Positions 8,129 to 16,553 of a stretch of DNA of 64,000 nt are shown here, one piece after another. Source of the DNA: Burkholderia metallica (GTDB lineage Bacteria > Pseudomonadota > Gammaproteobacteria > Burkholderiales > Burkholderiaceae). The translations under genes and the position numbers were made by a program. The notes beneath the pieces were generated by a model. It did no database searches. It was given only the letters and a program-made list of their open reading frames with translations, and was not told the DNA's origin. The DNA lies in the NCBI RefSeq assembly GCF_902832845.1, contig NZ_CADFDB010000001.1, positions 1,612,001 to 1,676,000 of the forward strand. Reading direction: 5' to 3'. The number at the start of each line of letters is the position of its first letter. The stretch's first letter is position 1.

Positions 8129-8515
8129 ATGGCGCTCACCGACTCGATCGAACACAAGCTGGACCGCGGCCTGTCCGACATTCGTCGCACGGGCCGGCGC
8201 GTGGGACGCACGACGCGCTCGGCGGCCCGCGACCTGCATGCGGACGTCAGCGACGATCTGCGCGGGCTGGTCGACGAACTCGAAGATCTTCTGAAAAACG
8301 ACGGCGACGGCGATATTGCCGCGCTGCGCAAGCGCGTGCAGTCGAGGCTCGACGAAGCGCGCAGTGCGCTCGACCATGCATCGGGCAGCGCGGCCGCCCG
8401 GCTGCGCGAATCGGCCGAACGCGTGTCGCAGGTGGTGCAGGACAACCCGTGGCAAACCGCCGGCGTCGTGGCCGGCCTCGCGTTCGTTGCGGGCCTGCTC
8501 CTTGCCCGCCGTTGA
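8129..8515 (+). CDS. DUF883 (ElaB/YqjD-like) inner-membrane-anchored protein
   Basis: A 128-residue protein with a long amphipathic, heptad-like helical region (LRGLVDELEDLLKNDGDG, LRKRVQSRLDEARSAL, AAARLRESAERVSQVV) and a C-terminal membrane anchor (TAGVVAGLAFVAGLLLARR). This is the ElaB/YqjD/DUF883 layout; E. coli members are tail-anchored and bind ribosomes in stationary phase. The start at 8129 is fixed by a strong AAGGAGG site 10 bp upstream. A stress-linked role is likely by family. The SYLF lipoprotein follows 74 bp later and may be co-transcribed. Confidence 0.86.
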   Translation: MALTDSIEHKLDRGLSDIRRTGRRVGRTTRSAARDLHADVSDDLRGLVDELEDLLKNDGDGDIAALRKRVQSRLDEARSALDHASGSAAARLRESAERVSQVVQDNPWQTAGVVAGLAFVAGLLLARR

Positions 8516-8589
8516 ACGGAGCCGGCTCCCCGCCGCCCGCCCCGTTCGTCTTCAGTCCGCCCTCAATCAGACAACGAAGGAGAAACGCC

Positions 8590-9174
8590 ATGCAGAAGAC
8601 CTTTGCCATGAAAGCCGCCGCCGCGGTCCTGCTCGGCAGCCTCGCGCTCGCAGGCTGCACGACCACGCCGGATAAACCGGACAACGCGGCAGCCAGCGCG
8701 TCGAAACGCGAATCGATCGACGCCAGCGTCAACGCGACGCTGTCGCGCCTCTATTCGACGGTGCCCGGTTCGCGTGAGCTCGTCGCGAAATCGCGCGGCG
8801 TGCTCGTGTTCCCGAACGTGCTGCAGGCCGGCTTCATCGTCGGCGGCCAGTCCGGCAACGGCGCGCTGCGCGTCGGCGGCAGCACGGTCGGCTACTACAA
8901 CACGTCGTCGCTGTCGGTCGGCCTGCAGGCCGGCGCCCAGTCGAAGGCGATCGTGTTCCTGTTCATGACGCAGGATGCGCTCGACTCGTTCCGCAGGTCC
9001 GAAGGCTGGTCCGCGGGCGCCGACGCATCGGTCGCGGTCGTGAAGGTCGGCGCGAACGGCGCGGTCGATACGACCACGGCCACCGCACCGGTCGAGGTGC
9101 TGGTCCTGACCAACGCGGGCCTGATGGGCGACCTTTCGGTGAACGGCACCAAGGTCACGAAGCTCCATATCTGA
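8590..9174 (+). CDS. SYLF/YSC84-domain lipoprotein
   Basis: A 194-residue lipoprotein. The signal peptide ends in the lipobox LALAGC with the lipidated cysteine at residue 23. The remainder is the SYLF (YSC84/Ysc84-like) domain: RELVAKSRGVLVFPNVLQAG, GQSGNGALRV, TVGYYNTSSLSVGLQAGAQS, LFMTQDALDSFRRSEGW. SYLF domains bind phospholipids; the bacterial periplasmic members have no settled role. The start at 8590 has an AAGGAGAAA site. Two terminator-like hairpins follow the stop directly. Confidence 0.87.
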   Translation: MQKTFAMKAAAAVLLGSLALAGCTTTPDKPDNAAASASKRESIDASVNATLSRLYSTVPGSRELVAKSRGVLVFPNVLQAGFIVGGQSGNGALRVGGSTVGYYNTSSLSVGLQAGAQSKAIVFLFMTQDALDSFRRSEGWSAGADASVAVVKVGANGAVDTTTATAPVEVLVLTNAGLMGDLSVNGTKVTKLHI

Positions 9175-9178
9175 CGAT

Positions 9179-9203
9179 GCGGCACGCGGCGTTGTGCCGC
9201 GTT
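9179..9203 (+). terminator. Terminator hairpin 1 after the SYLF gene
   Basis: GCGGCAC (9179-9185) pairs with GTGCCGC (9194-9200) across an 8-nt loop, then GTTT. It begins 5 bp after the stop codon at 9174. Confidence 0.5.
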
Positions 9204-9216
9204 TGCTTCCCGGCAG

Positions 9217-9242
9217 CGCCGCGGCCCCGGCCGCGGCGTTTT
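9217..9242 (+). terminator. Terminator hairpin 2 after the SYLF gene
   Basis: CGCCGCGGCC (9217-9226) is a perfect 10-bp inverted repeat with GGCCGCGGCG (9229-9238), followed by TTTT. It lies about 15 bp beyond hairpin 1, so the unit ends in tandem terminators before the permease gene. Confidence 0.65.
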
Positions 9243-9401
9243 CGTATGCGCCGCGCGCCGCCGCTATGATGGCGGCGCCTTTGCGGGCATACTCCGGTTC
9301 GAGCCGCCCCGCGGCGCATTGCGCCGCGAACCCGTGACGATCGCAAACCAATCGCGCACGAGGCCACGAGATTCAATCAAACCACGCATCAATCTGCCCG
9401 A

Positions 9402-10463
9402 ATGTCATCCATGGATAGCGGACACGACCACCAAAAATTCTTCTACTTCCTGCTGGCCGCGGTCACCGTCGGACTCTGCTGGATCCTCGCGCCGTTTTCC
9501 GGCGCCGTGTTCTGGGGGACCATTCTCGCGATCCTGTTCCAGCCGGTGCAGCGCTGGCTCGCCGCGCGCTTCGGCAAGCGGCGCAACCTGGCCGCGCTCG
9601 TGACGCTGTCGCTGATCGTGCTGATCGTGATCCTGCCGCTCGTGTTCGTCGCCGGGACGCTCGTCCAGGAAATCGCGTACGTGTACCAGGAAATCAAGAC
9701 CGCGCAGCCGAACTATTCGCAGTACTTCCAGGACGTCATCCACGCGCTGCCGTCGTCGATCCAGCACCTGCTGCAGAAATACGGGCTGAGCAACCTCCCC
9801 GGCATCCAGAAGAAGCTGACCGACGGCGCCGCGCAGATCAGCCAGCTCGCGGCCACGCAGGCGCTCAGCATCGGCCAGAACACGTTCCAGTTCGTCGTGA
9901 GCTTCGGCGTGATGCTGTATCTGGTGTTCTTCCTGCTGCGCGACGGCGGCGAGATCGGCCGCCGCGTGCGTCGCGCGCTGCCGCTCGACGACGAGCACAA
10001 GCACCTGCTGCTCGCAAAGTTCACGACGGTCGTGCGCGCGACGGTGAAGGGCAACATCGCGGTCGCGCTCGTGCAGGGCGCGCTCGGCGGCCTGATCTTC
10101 TGGATCCTCGGCATCGAGGGCGTCGTGCTGTGGGGCGCGCTGATGGCGTTCCTGTCGCTGCTGCCCGCGATCGGCGCGAGCCTCGTGTGGGTGCCGGCCG
10201 CGCTCTACTTCCTGATGATCGGCGCGGTGTGGAAATGCGTGATCCTCGTCGCGTTCTGCGTCGGCGTGATCGGCCTCGTCGACAACCTGCTGCGCCCGAT
10301 CCTCGTCGGCAAGGACACGAAGATGCCCGACTGGGTCGTGCTGATCTCGACGCTCGGCGGGATGGCGCTGTTCGGCATCACCGGCTTCGTGATCGGGCCG
10401 CTCGTCGCCGCGCTGTTCATGGCGAGCTGGGACATCTACGCACGCGCCGAACAGGGCGAATGA
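9402..10463 (+). CDS. AI-2E family transporter (PerM/YdiK-like permease)
   Basis: A 353-residue polytopic membrane protein of the AI-2E exporter superfamily. Hydrophobic segments occur at about residues 15-45, 63-85 (LAALVTLSLIVLIVILPLV), 158-180, 215-250 and 275-340, with the large non-membrane stretch between the third and fourth. Family hallmarks near the C-terminus are DNLLRPILVGKDTKMPDW and STLGGMALFGITGFVIGPLV. Members were named after TqsA; most have undefined substrates, and some act as Na+/H+ antiporters. The ATG at 9402 is used, with a second in-frame ATG four codons later. It stands alone between the tandem terminators and the convergent pilin-like gene. Confidence 0.86.
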   Translation: MSSMDSGHDHQKFFYFLLAAVTVGLCWILAPFSGAVFWGTILAILFQPVQRWLAARFGKRRNLAALVTLSLIVLIVILPLVFVAGTLVQEIAYVYQEIKTAQPNYSQYFQDVIHALPSSIQHLLQKYGLSNLPGIQKKLTDGAAQISQLAATQALSIGQNTFQFVVSFGVMLYLVFFLLRDGGEIGRRVRRALPLDDEHKHLLLAKFTTVVRATVKGNIAVALVQGALGGLIFWILGIEGVVLWGALMAFLSLLPAIGASLVWVPAALYFLMIGAVWKCVILVAFCVGVIGLVDNLLRPILVGKDTKMPDWVVLISTLGGMALFGITGFVIGPLVAALFMASWDIYARAEQGE

Positions 10464-10504
10464 CATGCCGCACGGCGCGTGCCGCGCACCGGCGGCACCC
10501 GCCG

Positions 10505-11023
10505 TCACGGATGACGAATGCGGATCAGCACGGGCGCCACGGCGCCCGTTTCTTCGTCCGCCGCCAGCGTCATCACGCCGCCGTACGGGCCCACGCGCCA
10601 CGCGCGGCCCGATACCAGCGGCACGCCTCGATCGGCAAGTGCATCGCGCCACGTTGCGCGCATGCCCGATCCGGCATCGGCTGCGAACCGCGCACCGTCA
10701 GGCGTGACCAGCGTCACGTCGGCGCCCGGCAAGCGCCGGCCGTGCGCATCGAATCGCAGCGTTGCCACCGCGCCGGTGCCTGCCGCCGCGCCGTCTTCGA
10801 CCACCCCACCCGGTCCCGCATCGAGCGTCACATCGTAGAGATCGACGAGCGCGCCGGTGAATCGCACGATCCCGCCCGGCGCCGCGTGCCCGGCCGCCGC
10901 CACCGCATGCGACATCGACAACGCCACGCCGAGCCCGATCGCCATCCTCCGCACGATACCGGCGCGCCGCACCGTTCGATTGCGCATCGCCACCGATGCC
11001 GCCCGCTTCACGCCGTTTCGCAT
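10505..11023 (-). CDS. Exported hypothetical protein, distantly pilin-like
   Basis: A 172-residue protein with a basic N-terminus and a hydrophobic signal segment (AIGLGVALSMSHAVAAAG). The mature part begins GGIVRFTGALVDLYDVTLD, which recalls the first strand of chaperone-usher (type 1) fimbrial subunits, but the cysteine pair of such subunits is absent and no usher or chaperone gene lies nearby. It could be a degenerate minor pilin or an unrelated periplasmic protein. The start at 11023 follows a GGGAGAAG ribosome site. A terminator-like hairpin ends only 28 bp upstream of the start codon, and a palindrome-rich block lies beyond that. Confidence 0.6.
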   Translation of the reverse strand: MRNGVKRAASVAMRNRTVRRAGIVRRMAIGLGVALSMSHAVAAAGHAAPGGIVRFTGALVDLYDVTLDAGPGGVVEDGAAAGTGAVATLRFDAHGRRLPGADVTLVTPDGARFAADAGSGMRATWRDALADRGVPLVSGRAWRVGPYGGVMTLAADEETGAVAPVLIRIRHP

Positions 11024-11050
11024 GTTTCTTCTCCCTCGCCACATGACCAG

Positions 11051-11083
11051 AAAAAAAGCGGCGTGACGCATCGGTCACGCCGC
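11051..11083 (-). terminator. Strong minus-strand terminator or attenuator
   Basis: On the minus strand GCGGCGTGAC (11083-11074) and GTCACGCCGC (11067-11058) form a perfect 10-bp stem with a 6-nt loop, followed by seven T residues (11057-11051). It could end the SDR-MDR operon, whose last stop is at 11231, but it also lies in the probable 5' leader of the pilin-like gene that starts at 11023. Confidence 0.75.
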
Positions 11084-11101
11084 CTGTCTGCTGGCCATCA
11101 C

Positions 11102-11144
11102 TTTAGGGAGAGACGTCCGGACAATATATGGGACAAGTCCTAAA
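11102..11144. promoter_or_regulatory. Nested palindromes, candidate regulator-binding block
   Basis: TTTAGG (11102-11107) and CCTAAA (11139-11144) form an outer inverted repeat. Between and overlapping them are GTCCGGAC (11115-11122, perfect palindrome) and GGACAAGTCC (11131-11140, palindrome with a 2-bp centre). The local sequence is A/T-rich (ACAATATATGGG). It lies upstream of the pilin-like gene on the minus strand. The palindromes are seen; binding, possibly by a LuxR/NarL-type response regulator, is inference. Confidence 0.45.
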
Positions 11145-11230
11145 CTAGCGGCCGATTGACCGAACGCAGCGCATTCGACACGCTCTCGCGGCAGCGCACG
11201 AACGGCATCGCACGCTGCGCCGCGAACCGG

Positions 11231-12247
11231 TCACGCGTCCGGATCGACGCGCAGCACGAGCTTGCCGCGATGGTCGCCGTCGAACAGGCGATTCAGCACG
11301 TCGGGCGCATTCTCGAGGCCGTCGGCCACCGTCTCCTCGGCCTTGAGCCGTCCGTCGCGCAGCCAGCCGGACAGCACCTGCACGGCTTCGCGGCTCTTGC
11401 GGTAATCGAGGATCAGGAAGCCGCGCATCGTCAGCCGCTTCGAGATCAGCACGCCGACGTCGTCCGCCGCGCGCCCGCTGTTGTAGTTCGAGATCACGCC
11501 GCACAGCGCGACACGCCCGCCGATCACCATCCGCGACAGCACCGCGCGCATCACTTCGCCGCCGACGTTCTCGAAGTTCACGTGCACGCCGTCCGGCGTC
11601 GCCGCCTTCAGTTGCTGACGGAAATCGTCCGCCTTGTAGTCGACGGCCGCGTCGAAGCCGAGCGTTTCGGTCAGGTAGCGGCACTTGTCCGCGCCGCCCG
11701 CGATGCCGACCACGCGCGCGCCGTGGATCTTGCCGATCTGTCCGGCGATCGAGCCGACCGAGCCGGCCGCCGCCGATACCACGAGCGTCTCGCCCGGCTG
11801 CACCGGCGCGATGTCGGTCAGCCCGTAGTACGCGGTCAGCCCGCTCATCCCGCACGCACCGAGCAGCGTCGGCAGCGGCAGGCCCGACTGCGCGGGCAGC
11901 TTCACGAGCTGCGCGGCCTGGTCGGCCGGCACGACCGCGTAATCCTGCCAGCCGACGAGCCCCTGCACGAGATCGCCGTCGGCGAAGCCCGCATGACGCG
12001 ACGCCACCACGCGCCCGATGCCGAGCGCGCGCATCACCTCGCCGATCGCGACGGGCGGCAGGTACTGCGGCACGTCGCTCATCCACACGCGGTTGGTCGG
12101 GTCCATCGACAGATACAGCACGCGCACGAGCACCTCGCCGTCCGCGAGCGCCGGCACCGGCGTCTCGACGAGCGAAAAGTGTTCGCGGCCGACCCGCCCT
12201 TCCGGGCGCGTCTTCAGCAGCAGTTGGCGGTTCACGGGTGTGGACAC
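11231..12247 (-). CDS. Zinc-independent medium-chain NADP-dependent oxidoreductase
   Basis: A 338-residue enoyl/alkenal reductase-type medium-chain dehydrogenase, close to CurA and leukotriene B4 12-hydroxydehydrogenase-like enzymes. The substrate part shows LYLSMDPTNRVWMSD and GLVGWQDYAVV; the nucleotide-binding Rossmann turn is SAAAGSVGSIAGQIG near residues 157-171. Zinc-ligand cysteines of alcohol dehydrogenases are absent. These enzymes reduce the double bond of alpha,beta-unsaturated ketones or aldehydes with NADPH in the cytoplasm. It follows the SDR gene by 37 bp on the same strand, so the two are likely one operon. The natural substrate is not evident. Confidence 0.88.
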   Translation of the reverse strand: MSTPVNRQLLLKTRPEGRVGREHFSLVETPVPALADGEVLVRVLYLSMDPTNRVWMSDVPQYLPPVAIGEVMRALGIGRVVASRHAGFADGDLVQGLVGWQDYAVVPADQAAQLVKLPAQSGLPLPTLLGACGMSGLTAYYGLTDIAPVQPGETLVVSAAAGSVGSIAGQIGKIHGARVVGIAGGADKCRYLTETLGFDAAVDYKADDFRQQLKAATPDGVHVNFENVGGEVMRAVLSRMVIGGRVALCGVISNYNSGRAADDVGVLISKRLTMRGFLILDYRKSREAVQVLSGWLRDGRLKAEETVADGLENAPDVLNRLFDGDHRGKLVLRVDPDA

Positions 12248-12284
12248 GAGGGTCTCCTCCGGTCGTTGTGGTTCGGGATGCGCG

Positions 12285-13073
12285 TCAGACCGCGCACATG
12301 CCGCCGTCGATCACGAGTTCGGCGGCGGTCACGAAGCGGCTCTCGTCGGACGCGAGATACACCGCTGCATGCGCGACGTCGTCCGGCTCGCCGAGCCGGC
12401 GCAGCGGAATGCCGCGCGCGAGCTTGCGCGTCGCGTCGCGTTCGCCGAGCGACTGGAACAGCGGCTCGACGATCCCGGTGCGGATGAACGCCGGGTGAAT
12501 CGAGTTGCAGCGCACGTCGATCTCGCGACGCGCGCAATCGATCGCGACCGACTTCGTCAGCGACGCGACCGCCGCCTTCGACGCGTTGTACGCGGTGAAA
12601 TCCGGCTCGACCTTGAACGCGGCCACCGACGAGATGTTGATGATCGATGCGGGATGGCTTTCGGCCAGATACGACAGCGCATGCTTGCAGCCGAGCACGA
12701 TGCTCTCGACGTTGATCGCCATCACGCGCCGCCATTCGTTCAGCTCGATCTGCGCGGGCGAGCCGATCGAGCCCACGCCCGCATTGTTGACGAGCACCGA
12801 CAGCCCGCCCATCGCATCGACGGCCTGCGCGAGCAGCACCTGCCAGCGCGCCTCGTCGCGCACGTCCTGCGTCGCGGCGAACGCGACCGGCGTCGCGTGG
12901 TCCGCGTTGAGCTCCTGCGCGAACGCGTCGAGCACCGCCGCGTCGGCGATGTCGGTCACGAACACGCGTGCGCCCTGCTCGACCATCCGGCGCGCGATCG
13001 CGCGGCCGAGGCCGCCCGCGGCGCCCGTGATGTATGCGCACTTGCCGGCAAGGCGCGGAGAAACGACTGTCAT
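12285..13073 (-). CDS. Short-chain dehydrogenase/reductase (SDR)
   Basis: A 262-residue classical SDR. The cofactor motif is [12 protein letters not shown] near residues 15-26, NNAG follows near 97, the catalytic Ser is in INISSVAAF and the Tyr-Lys pair is YNASK. An aspartate in FVTDIAD after the second strand suggests NAD(H) preference. The start at 13073 is preferred over an ATG six codons upstream because it has a CAGGAGCAGG site directly before it. First gene of a likely two-gene unit with the MDR oxidoreductase. The substrate is unknown; members act on many alcohols and ketones. Confidence 0.87.
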   Translation of the reverse strand: MTVVSPRLAGKCAYITGAAGGLGRAIARRMVEQGARVFVTDIADAAVLDAFAQELNADHATPVAFAATQDVRDEARWQVLLAQAVDAMGGLSVLVNNAGVGSIGSPAQIELNEWRRVMAINVESIVLGCKHALSYLAESHPASIINISSVAAFKVEPDFTAYNASKAAVASLTKSVAIDCARREIDVRCNSIHPAFIRTGIVEPLFQSLGERDATRKLARGIPLRRLGEPDDVAHAAVYLASDESRFVTAAELVIDGGMCAV

Positions 13074-13515
13074 GTGACCTGCTCCTGTCATGAATCGTCG
13101 TCGCGAAACGCTACCGCGACGGGTTTGCCGTGCCGGTTCCGGCCGACGCGGGCCGCTCGACTGCGCGTCGGCATCACGACGCGCCGCACGGTTTCCGCGA
13201 GTATATCGACCTGAACGCGACGCGCACCAGCCGGCGCCGGGCTGCCCGCGCCGGTTGAACGACAGCCAGCGTACGCGAATGCCGCCGATCGATGAAATGA
13301 ATAATCGTTATGCCCGGTCATAGACAGGGATCATGACCTGCGCGCACCGGCACGCAGCCATGAACGGGGCCGTTCGTCGATGCGGCGAGGGCCGGTGGGC
13401 TGCGTTGCGCGCAGGCGGCAACGCGTTCATGAATCGGGAATCGGGGGGCTGAACGGCGGGGAATCGAGCCACCGCCGGACGAATGCCGGCGGCAGGAAAG
13501 CGGCGCCGGGGCGCG
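13074..13515. other. 442-bp intergenic region
   Basis: No convincing gene is present; open frames here have no ribosome site and no recognisable protein pattern. It must hold the promoter of the SDR-MDR unit near its left side. An A/T-richer patch at about 13294-13325 (gaataatcgttatg) is the most promoter-like spot. No terminator hairpin was found after the PAP2 gene. Confidence 0.4.
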
Positions 13516-14106
13516 TCAGAACCCGGCGCCCGACGGCGCGCGCACGAACGCGCAGAGCTGAGGCGAATGGGTATCGATCATCTGCTGGAACGGTGCACGA
13601 TGCCCGTACGCGATGCCCGACACGAGCAACAGGCAGACGGCCCCGACGCGCGGCGAGAATGCCCGCTGGCGCGTGCCGTCGTAGCCGCGCAGGAACAGCA
13701 GCGCGACGAGCGCGCCGAGCATCCAGCCGGCGATCACTTCCGGCACGCTGTGCGAATGGTCGAACACGCGCGCGACGGCCGTGACCGCGCCGACGGCCAG
13801 CCCGGCCGCGATGCCGGGCGCCTTGCCGGCCCGGAACGCCTGCCACAGCATCGACAGCGCGACGGTCCACACGGACGTCGACAGCATCGTATGGCCGCTG
13901 ATCATGCGGAAATCGAATTGCGGCAACTCGATGCCGCAGCCGGCATAGAGGATCTTGGTGGCGCCGACGACGCCCATCCCCGCGGCGAGCAGCACGCCCC
14001 AGCGGACGGCCAGGCGCCAGTCGGTCAGCGCGAGCCATACCGCGCACGTCAGCGCGATCGGCAAGGTCAGCGCGGCATCGCCGATGTTGCTGATTTCACT
14101 CCACAT
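13516..14106 (-). CDS. PAP2-family membrane phosphatase
   Basis: A 196-residue integral membrane protein with about five hydrophobic helices. The phosphatase signature is visible in parts: ISGHTMLSTSVW (the SGH motif, near residues 69-80) and ARVFDHSHSVPEVIAGW (the R-x5-H-x3-D/E motif, with Glu in place of the usual Asp, near 112-128). PAP2 enzymes dephosphorylate lipid phosphates such as phosphatidic acid or undecaprenyl pyrophosphate at the outer face of the inner membrane. The start at 14106 gives a complete first helix. It is separated by 81 bp from the upstream mntH gene on the same strand. Confidence 0.82.
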   Translation of the reverse strand: MWSEISNIGDAALTLPIALTCAVWLALTDWRLAVRWGVLLAAGMGVVGATKILYAGCGIELPQFDFRMISGHTMLSTSVWTVALSMLWQAFRAGKAPGIAAGLAVGAVTAVARVFDHSHSVPEVIAGWMLGALVALLFLRGYDGTRQRAFSPRVGAVCLLLVSGIAYGHRAPFQQMIDTHSPQLCAFVRAPSGAGF

Positions 14107-14187
14107 AACGGACTTCGGACGACGATCGAAAGACCGCAGTTTACCGCATGCGCGCCGCCCGACTGTGTCAGCCTGTGACAGGCTGTA

Positions 14188-15504
14188 TCAGCCCGCGACA
14201 CCGGTAATCAGCAGCAGGTTCGTTCCGGTGATGACGGCGAACAGCGCCCAAGCGGCAACCTGCATCCCGCGCCCGATCGTGTGCTCGCCCATCGTGTTGC
14301 GATCGCTGACCGAACGGATCAGCGGCCACATCGCGAACGGCAGCTGCAGGCTCAGCAGCACCTGGCTCCACACGAGCAGTTGCCCGACCGAGCCGTCGCC
14401 GAGCCACAGCACGCCGATCAGTGCCGGCACGAGCGCGAGCCCGCGCGTGATCAGCCGGCGCTGGTAGCACGGGATCTTCGCATGCAGGAAGCCGTCCATG
14501 ATCACCTGGCCGGCGATCGTGCCGGTGAGCGTCGAGCTCTGCCCCGACGCGAGCAGCGCGATGCCGAACAGCAGCGCGGCCGCGCCGCCCGCGATCGGCG
14601 TGATCAGCCGGTAGGCCTGCTCGATGTCGGTCACGTTGTGCTGACCGGTCGCATGGAACGCCGCCCCCGCGACGACCAGGATCGCCGCGTTGACGAGCAT
14701 CGCGACGAACAGCGACACGCAGGTGTCGATGCGCACCAGCGCAAGCGTGTCGCGGATCATGCCGCGCGCACCGCCGACCACCCGCCGCGTCTGCACGACC
14801 GACGAATGCAGATACAGGTTGTGCGGCATGATCGTCGCGCCGACGATGCCGAGCGCGAGCACGATCGCGTCCTTGCGGTCGTGGCCCGGATCGCCGGGCA
14901 CGAGCCCGCCGACCACCGCGTGCCAGTCGGGCGGCGTGATCGCCACCTGCGCGACGAAGCAGAATGCCATCGTCGCGATCAGCCCGAGCACGATCGCCTC
15001 GATCTGCCGGAACCCCTTGCCCTGCAGGCCGAGCACGATCACCGTGTCGAGCGCGGTGAGCACAACACCCCATGCGAGCGGCACGCCGAGCAGCAGCTTG
15101 AATGCGAGCGCGCAGCCGAGCACTTCCGCGATGTCGCACGCGACGATCGACACCTCGGCGGTCACCCACTGCACGATGCGGCCGAACCGGCCGTAGCGGT
15201 CGTAGCTGGCCTGCGCGAGATCCTTGCCCGCGACGAGCCCGAGCCGTGCCGCGAGCATCTGCAGGAAGATCGCCGCCAGGCTCGAGAATGCGACGACCCA
15301 CAGCAGCGAATAACCGAACTGCGAGCCGGCCTGGATGTCGGTCGCCCAGTTGCCGGGGTCCATGTAGCCGATCGCGACCAGCAGGCCGGGGCCGAAGAAG
15401 CGCTTGAGCTTCTGCCAGCGCGGCGCGCCCGCATCGATCGTGATGCTGCCCTTTACTTCCGACGGGCAGAAAGGGGCGGTGGCGGTAGTGGGGAGGAAGG
15501 GCAT
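14188..15504 (-). CDS. mntH: Nramp-family divalent metal (Mn2+/Fe2+) transporter
   Basis: A 438-residue proton-coupled metal importer of the inner membrane. The helix-1 metal motif DPGNW is present (AIGYMDPGNWATDIQAGSQF region, near residues 46-60) and the helix-6 motif MPHNLYLHSS lies near 225-235; together they supply Asp, Asn and the adjacent residues of the Nramp metal site. Eleven or so hydrophobic segments are visible. The start at 15504 has a GGAGGAAGG site. The gene overlaps the 3' end of the upstream AraC-type regulator by 52 bp. Manganese uptake suits the peroxide-defence genes in the region, but metal choice is inferred from the family. Confidence 0.9.
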   Translation of the reverse strand: MPFLPTTATAPFCPSEVKGSITIDAGAPRWQKLKRFFGPGLLVAIGYMDPGNWATDIQAGSQFGYSLLWVVAFSSLAAIFLQMLAARLGLVAGKDLAQASYDRYGRFGRIVQWVTAEVSIVACDIAEVLGCALAFKLLLGVPLAWGVVLTALDTVIVLGLQGKGFRQIEAIVLGLIATMAFCFVAQVAITPPDWHAVVGGLVPGDPGHDRKDAIVLALGIVGATIMPHNLYLHSSVVQTRRVVGGARGMIRDTLALVRIDTCVSLFVAMLVNAAILVVAGAAFHATGQHNVTDIEQAYRLITPIAGGAAALLFGIALLASGQSSTLTGTIAGQVIMDGFLHAKIPCYQRRLITRGLALVPALIGVLWLGDGSVGQLLVWSQVLLSLQLPFAMWPLIRSVSDRNTMGEHTIGRGMQVAAWALFAVITGTNLLLITGVAG

Positions 15505-16553
15505 GGAAACCGGGAATCGAAATCGCGACAGGTCGATTCTACGGGTATCCGTGCGGTTTGCTCCGGCGCGGCGGCGGCGAGCGCGGCGCGATGCGCGCCG
15601 GCATCGGCGCGAACGCCGCCGTTCGCATCGGGCGGCGTGGCGCCGTGAGCGAGGATCCGTTCGCGCTCGGTGACGCGAAATTCGGTCGGCGACATCAGCA
15701 TGCGCTGGCGAAACAGCTTCGCGAGCCGCTCGCCGCTGCCGAACCCGGTGCGGCGCGCGACCTTGTCGGCCGGCAGCGTCGTGTGGACCAGCATGTGACA
15801 GGCGCGCTCGATCCGCACGTGCTGGACGAACTCGGTCGGCGTCACGCCGATCTCCTTCTTGAAGCGCCGCAGGAAATTGCGCTCGCTCATCGCGGCGGCC
15901 CGTGCGGCGCTCGCGATCGAGATGCGGTTCACGCTCTGCGCGCGCAGCCGCTGCGCCGACATCCGGATCGACGGGCTCGCGCTCAGCTCGCGAAAGGCCC
16001 ACATCGACTGCGTATAGCGGTGCTCGACCGGCCGCATCATGTTGCTGGCGATCTCCTGCGCGGCGCTGTCGCCGAGATCGGCGCGGAACATGTCGAACAC
16101 AGCGGCGAACACGTCGGTTTCACCGGCCTGCCGTTCGACCGTCGTGGCGGCCCGGCGGCCGGACCGCCCGTCGCTCGCCGCCGACGGACGCTGCATCGCG
16201 GCAAGCGCGGGCAGATCCATTCCGTCGACGATCCAGCGCGCATGACGACGAACGTCGATGAGACGCCGCCGCAATGCGTCATCCAAATTGACGGCCGCGC
16301 GATCGCCGTGAAGATGGAAGAACGCAAGCGCGCGGCGGCCGTGCTCGTCGCCGAGCGGATCGGCCGCGATGCTCACGCCGGACGACGACTGCACCAGTCC
16401 CCCGCTTTCGGAAACGTACTTCAGCTGATAATCCGCACCGTATGCGTGCAGGCGATTCGCCAGATTGAAAGCCTCGCCGAGACGCGCGGCCTGTGCCAAC
16501 GAAAACCCCGTACTCAAATAGATGACGACCCACCTTTGATCTGCTGCATTCAC
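15453..16553 (-). CDS. GlxA-type AraC-family transcriptional regulator
   Basis: A 366-residue regulator. The first 190 residues resemble the DJ-1/PfpI-like sensing domain of GlxA regulators (RWVVIYLSTGFSLAQAAR, VSESGGLVQSSSG). The AraC DNA-binding domain lies near residues 210-305, with two helix-turn-helix units (ISIASAARAAAMSERNFLRR and LPADKVARRTGFGSGERL, then LFRQRMLMSPTEFR). The start is a GTG at 16553 without a clear ribosome site, so it is not certain. A proline- and serine-rich tail extends past the DNA-binding domain and overlaps mntH by 52 bp. The target is unknown; mntH is the adjacent candidate. Confidence 0.8.
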   Translation of the reverse strand: MNAADQRWVVIYLSTGFSLAQAARLGEAFNLANRLHAYGADYQLKYVSESGGLVQSSSGVSIAADPLGDEHGRRALAFFHLHGDRAAVNLDDALRRRLIDVRRHARWIVDGMDLPALAAMQRPSAASDGRSGRRAATTVERQAGETDVFAAVFDMFRADLGDSAAQEIASNMMRPVEHRYTQSMWAFRELSASPSIRMSAQRLRAQSVNRISIASAARAAAMSERNFLRRFKKEIGVTPTEFVQHVRIERACHMLVHTTLPADKVARRTGFGSGERLAKLFRQRMLMSPTEFRVTERERILAHGATPPDANGGVRADAGAHRAALAAAAPEQTARIPVESTCRDFDSRFPCPSSPLPPPPLSARRK

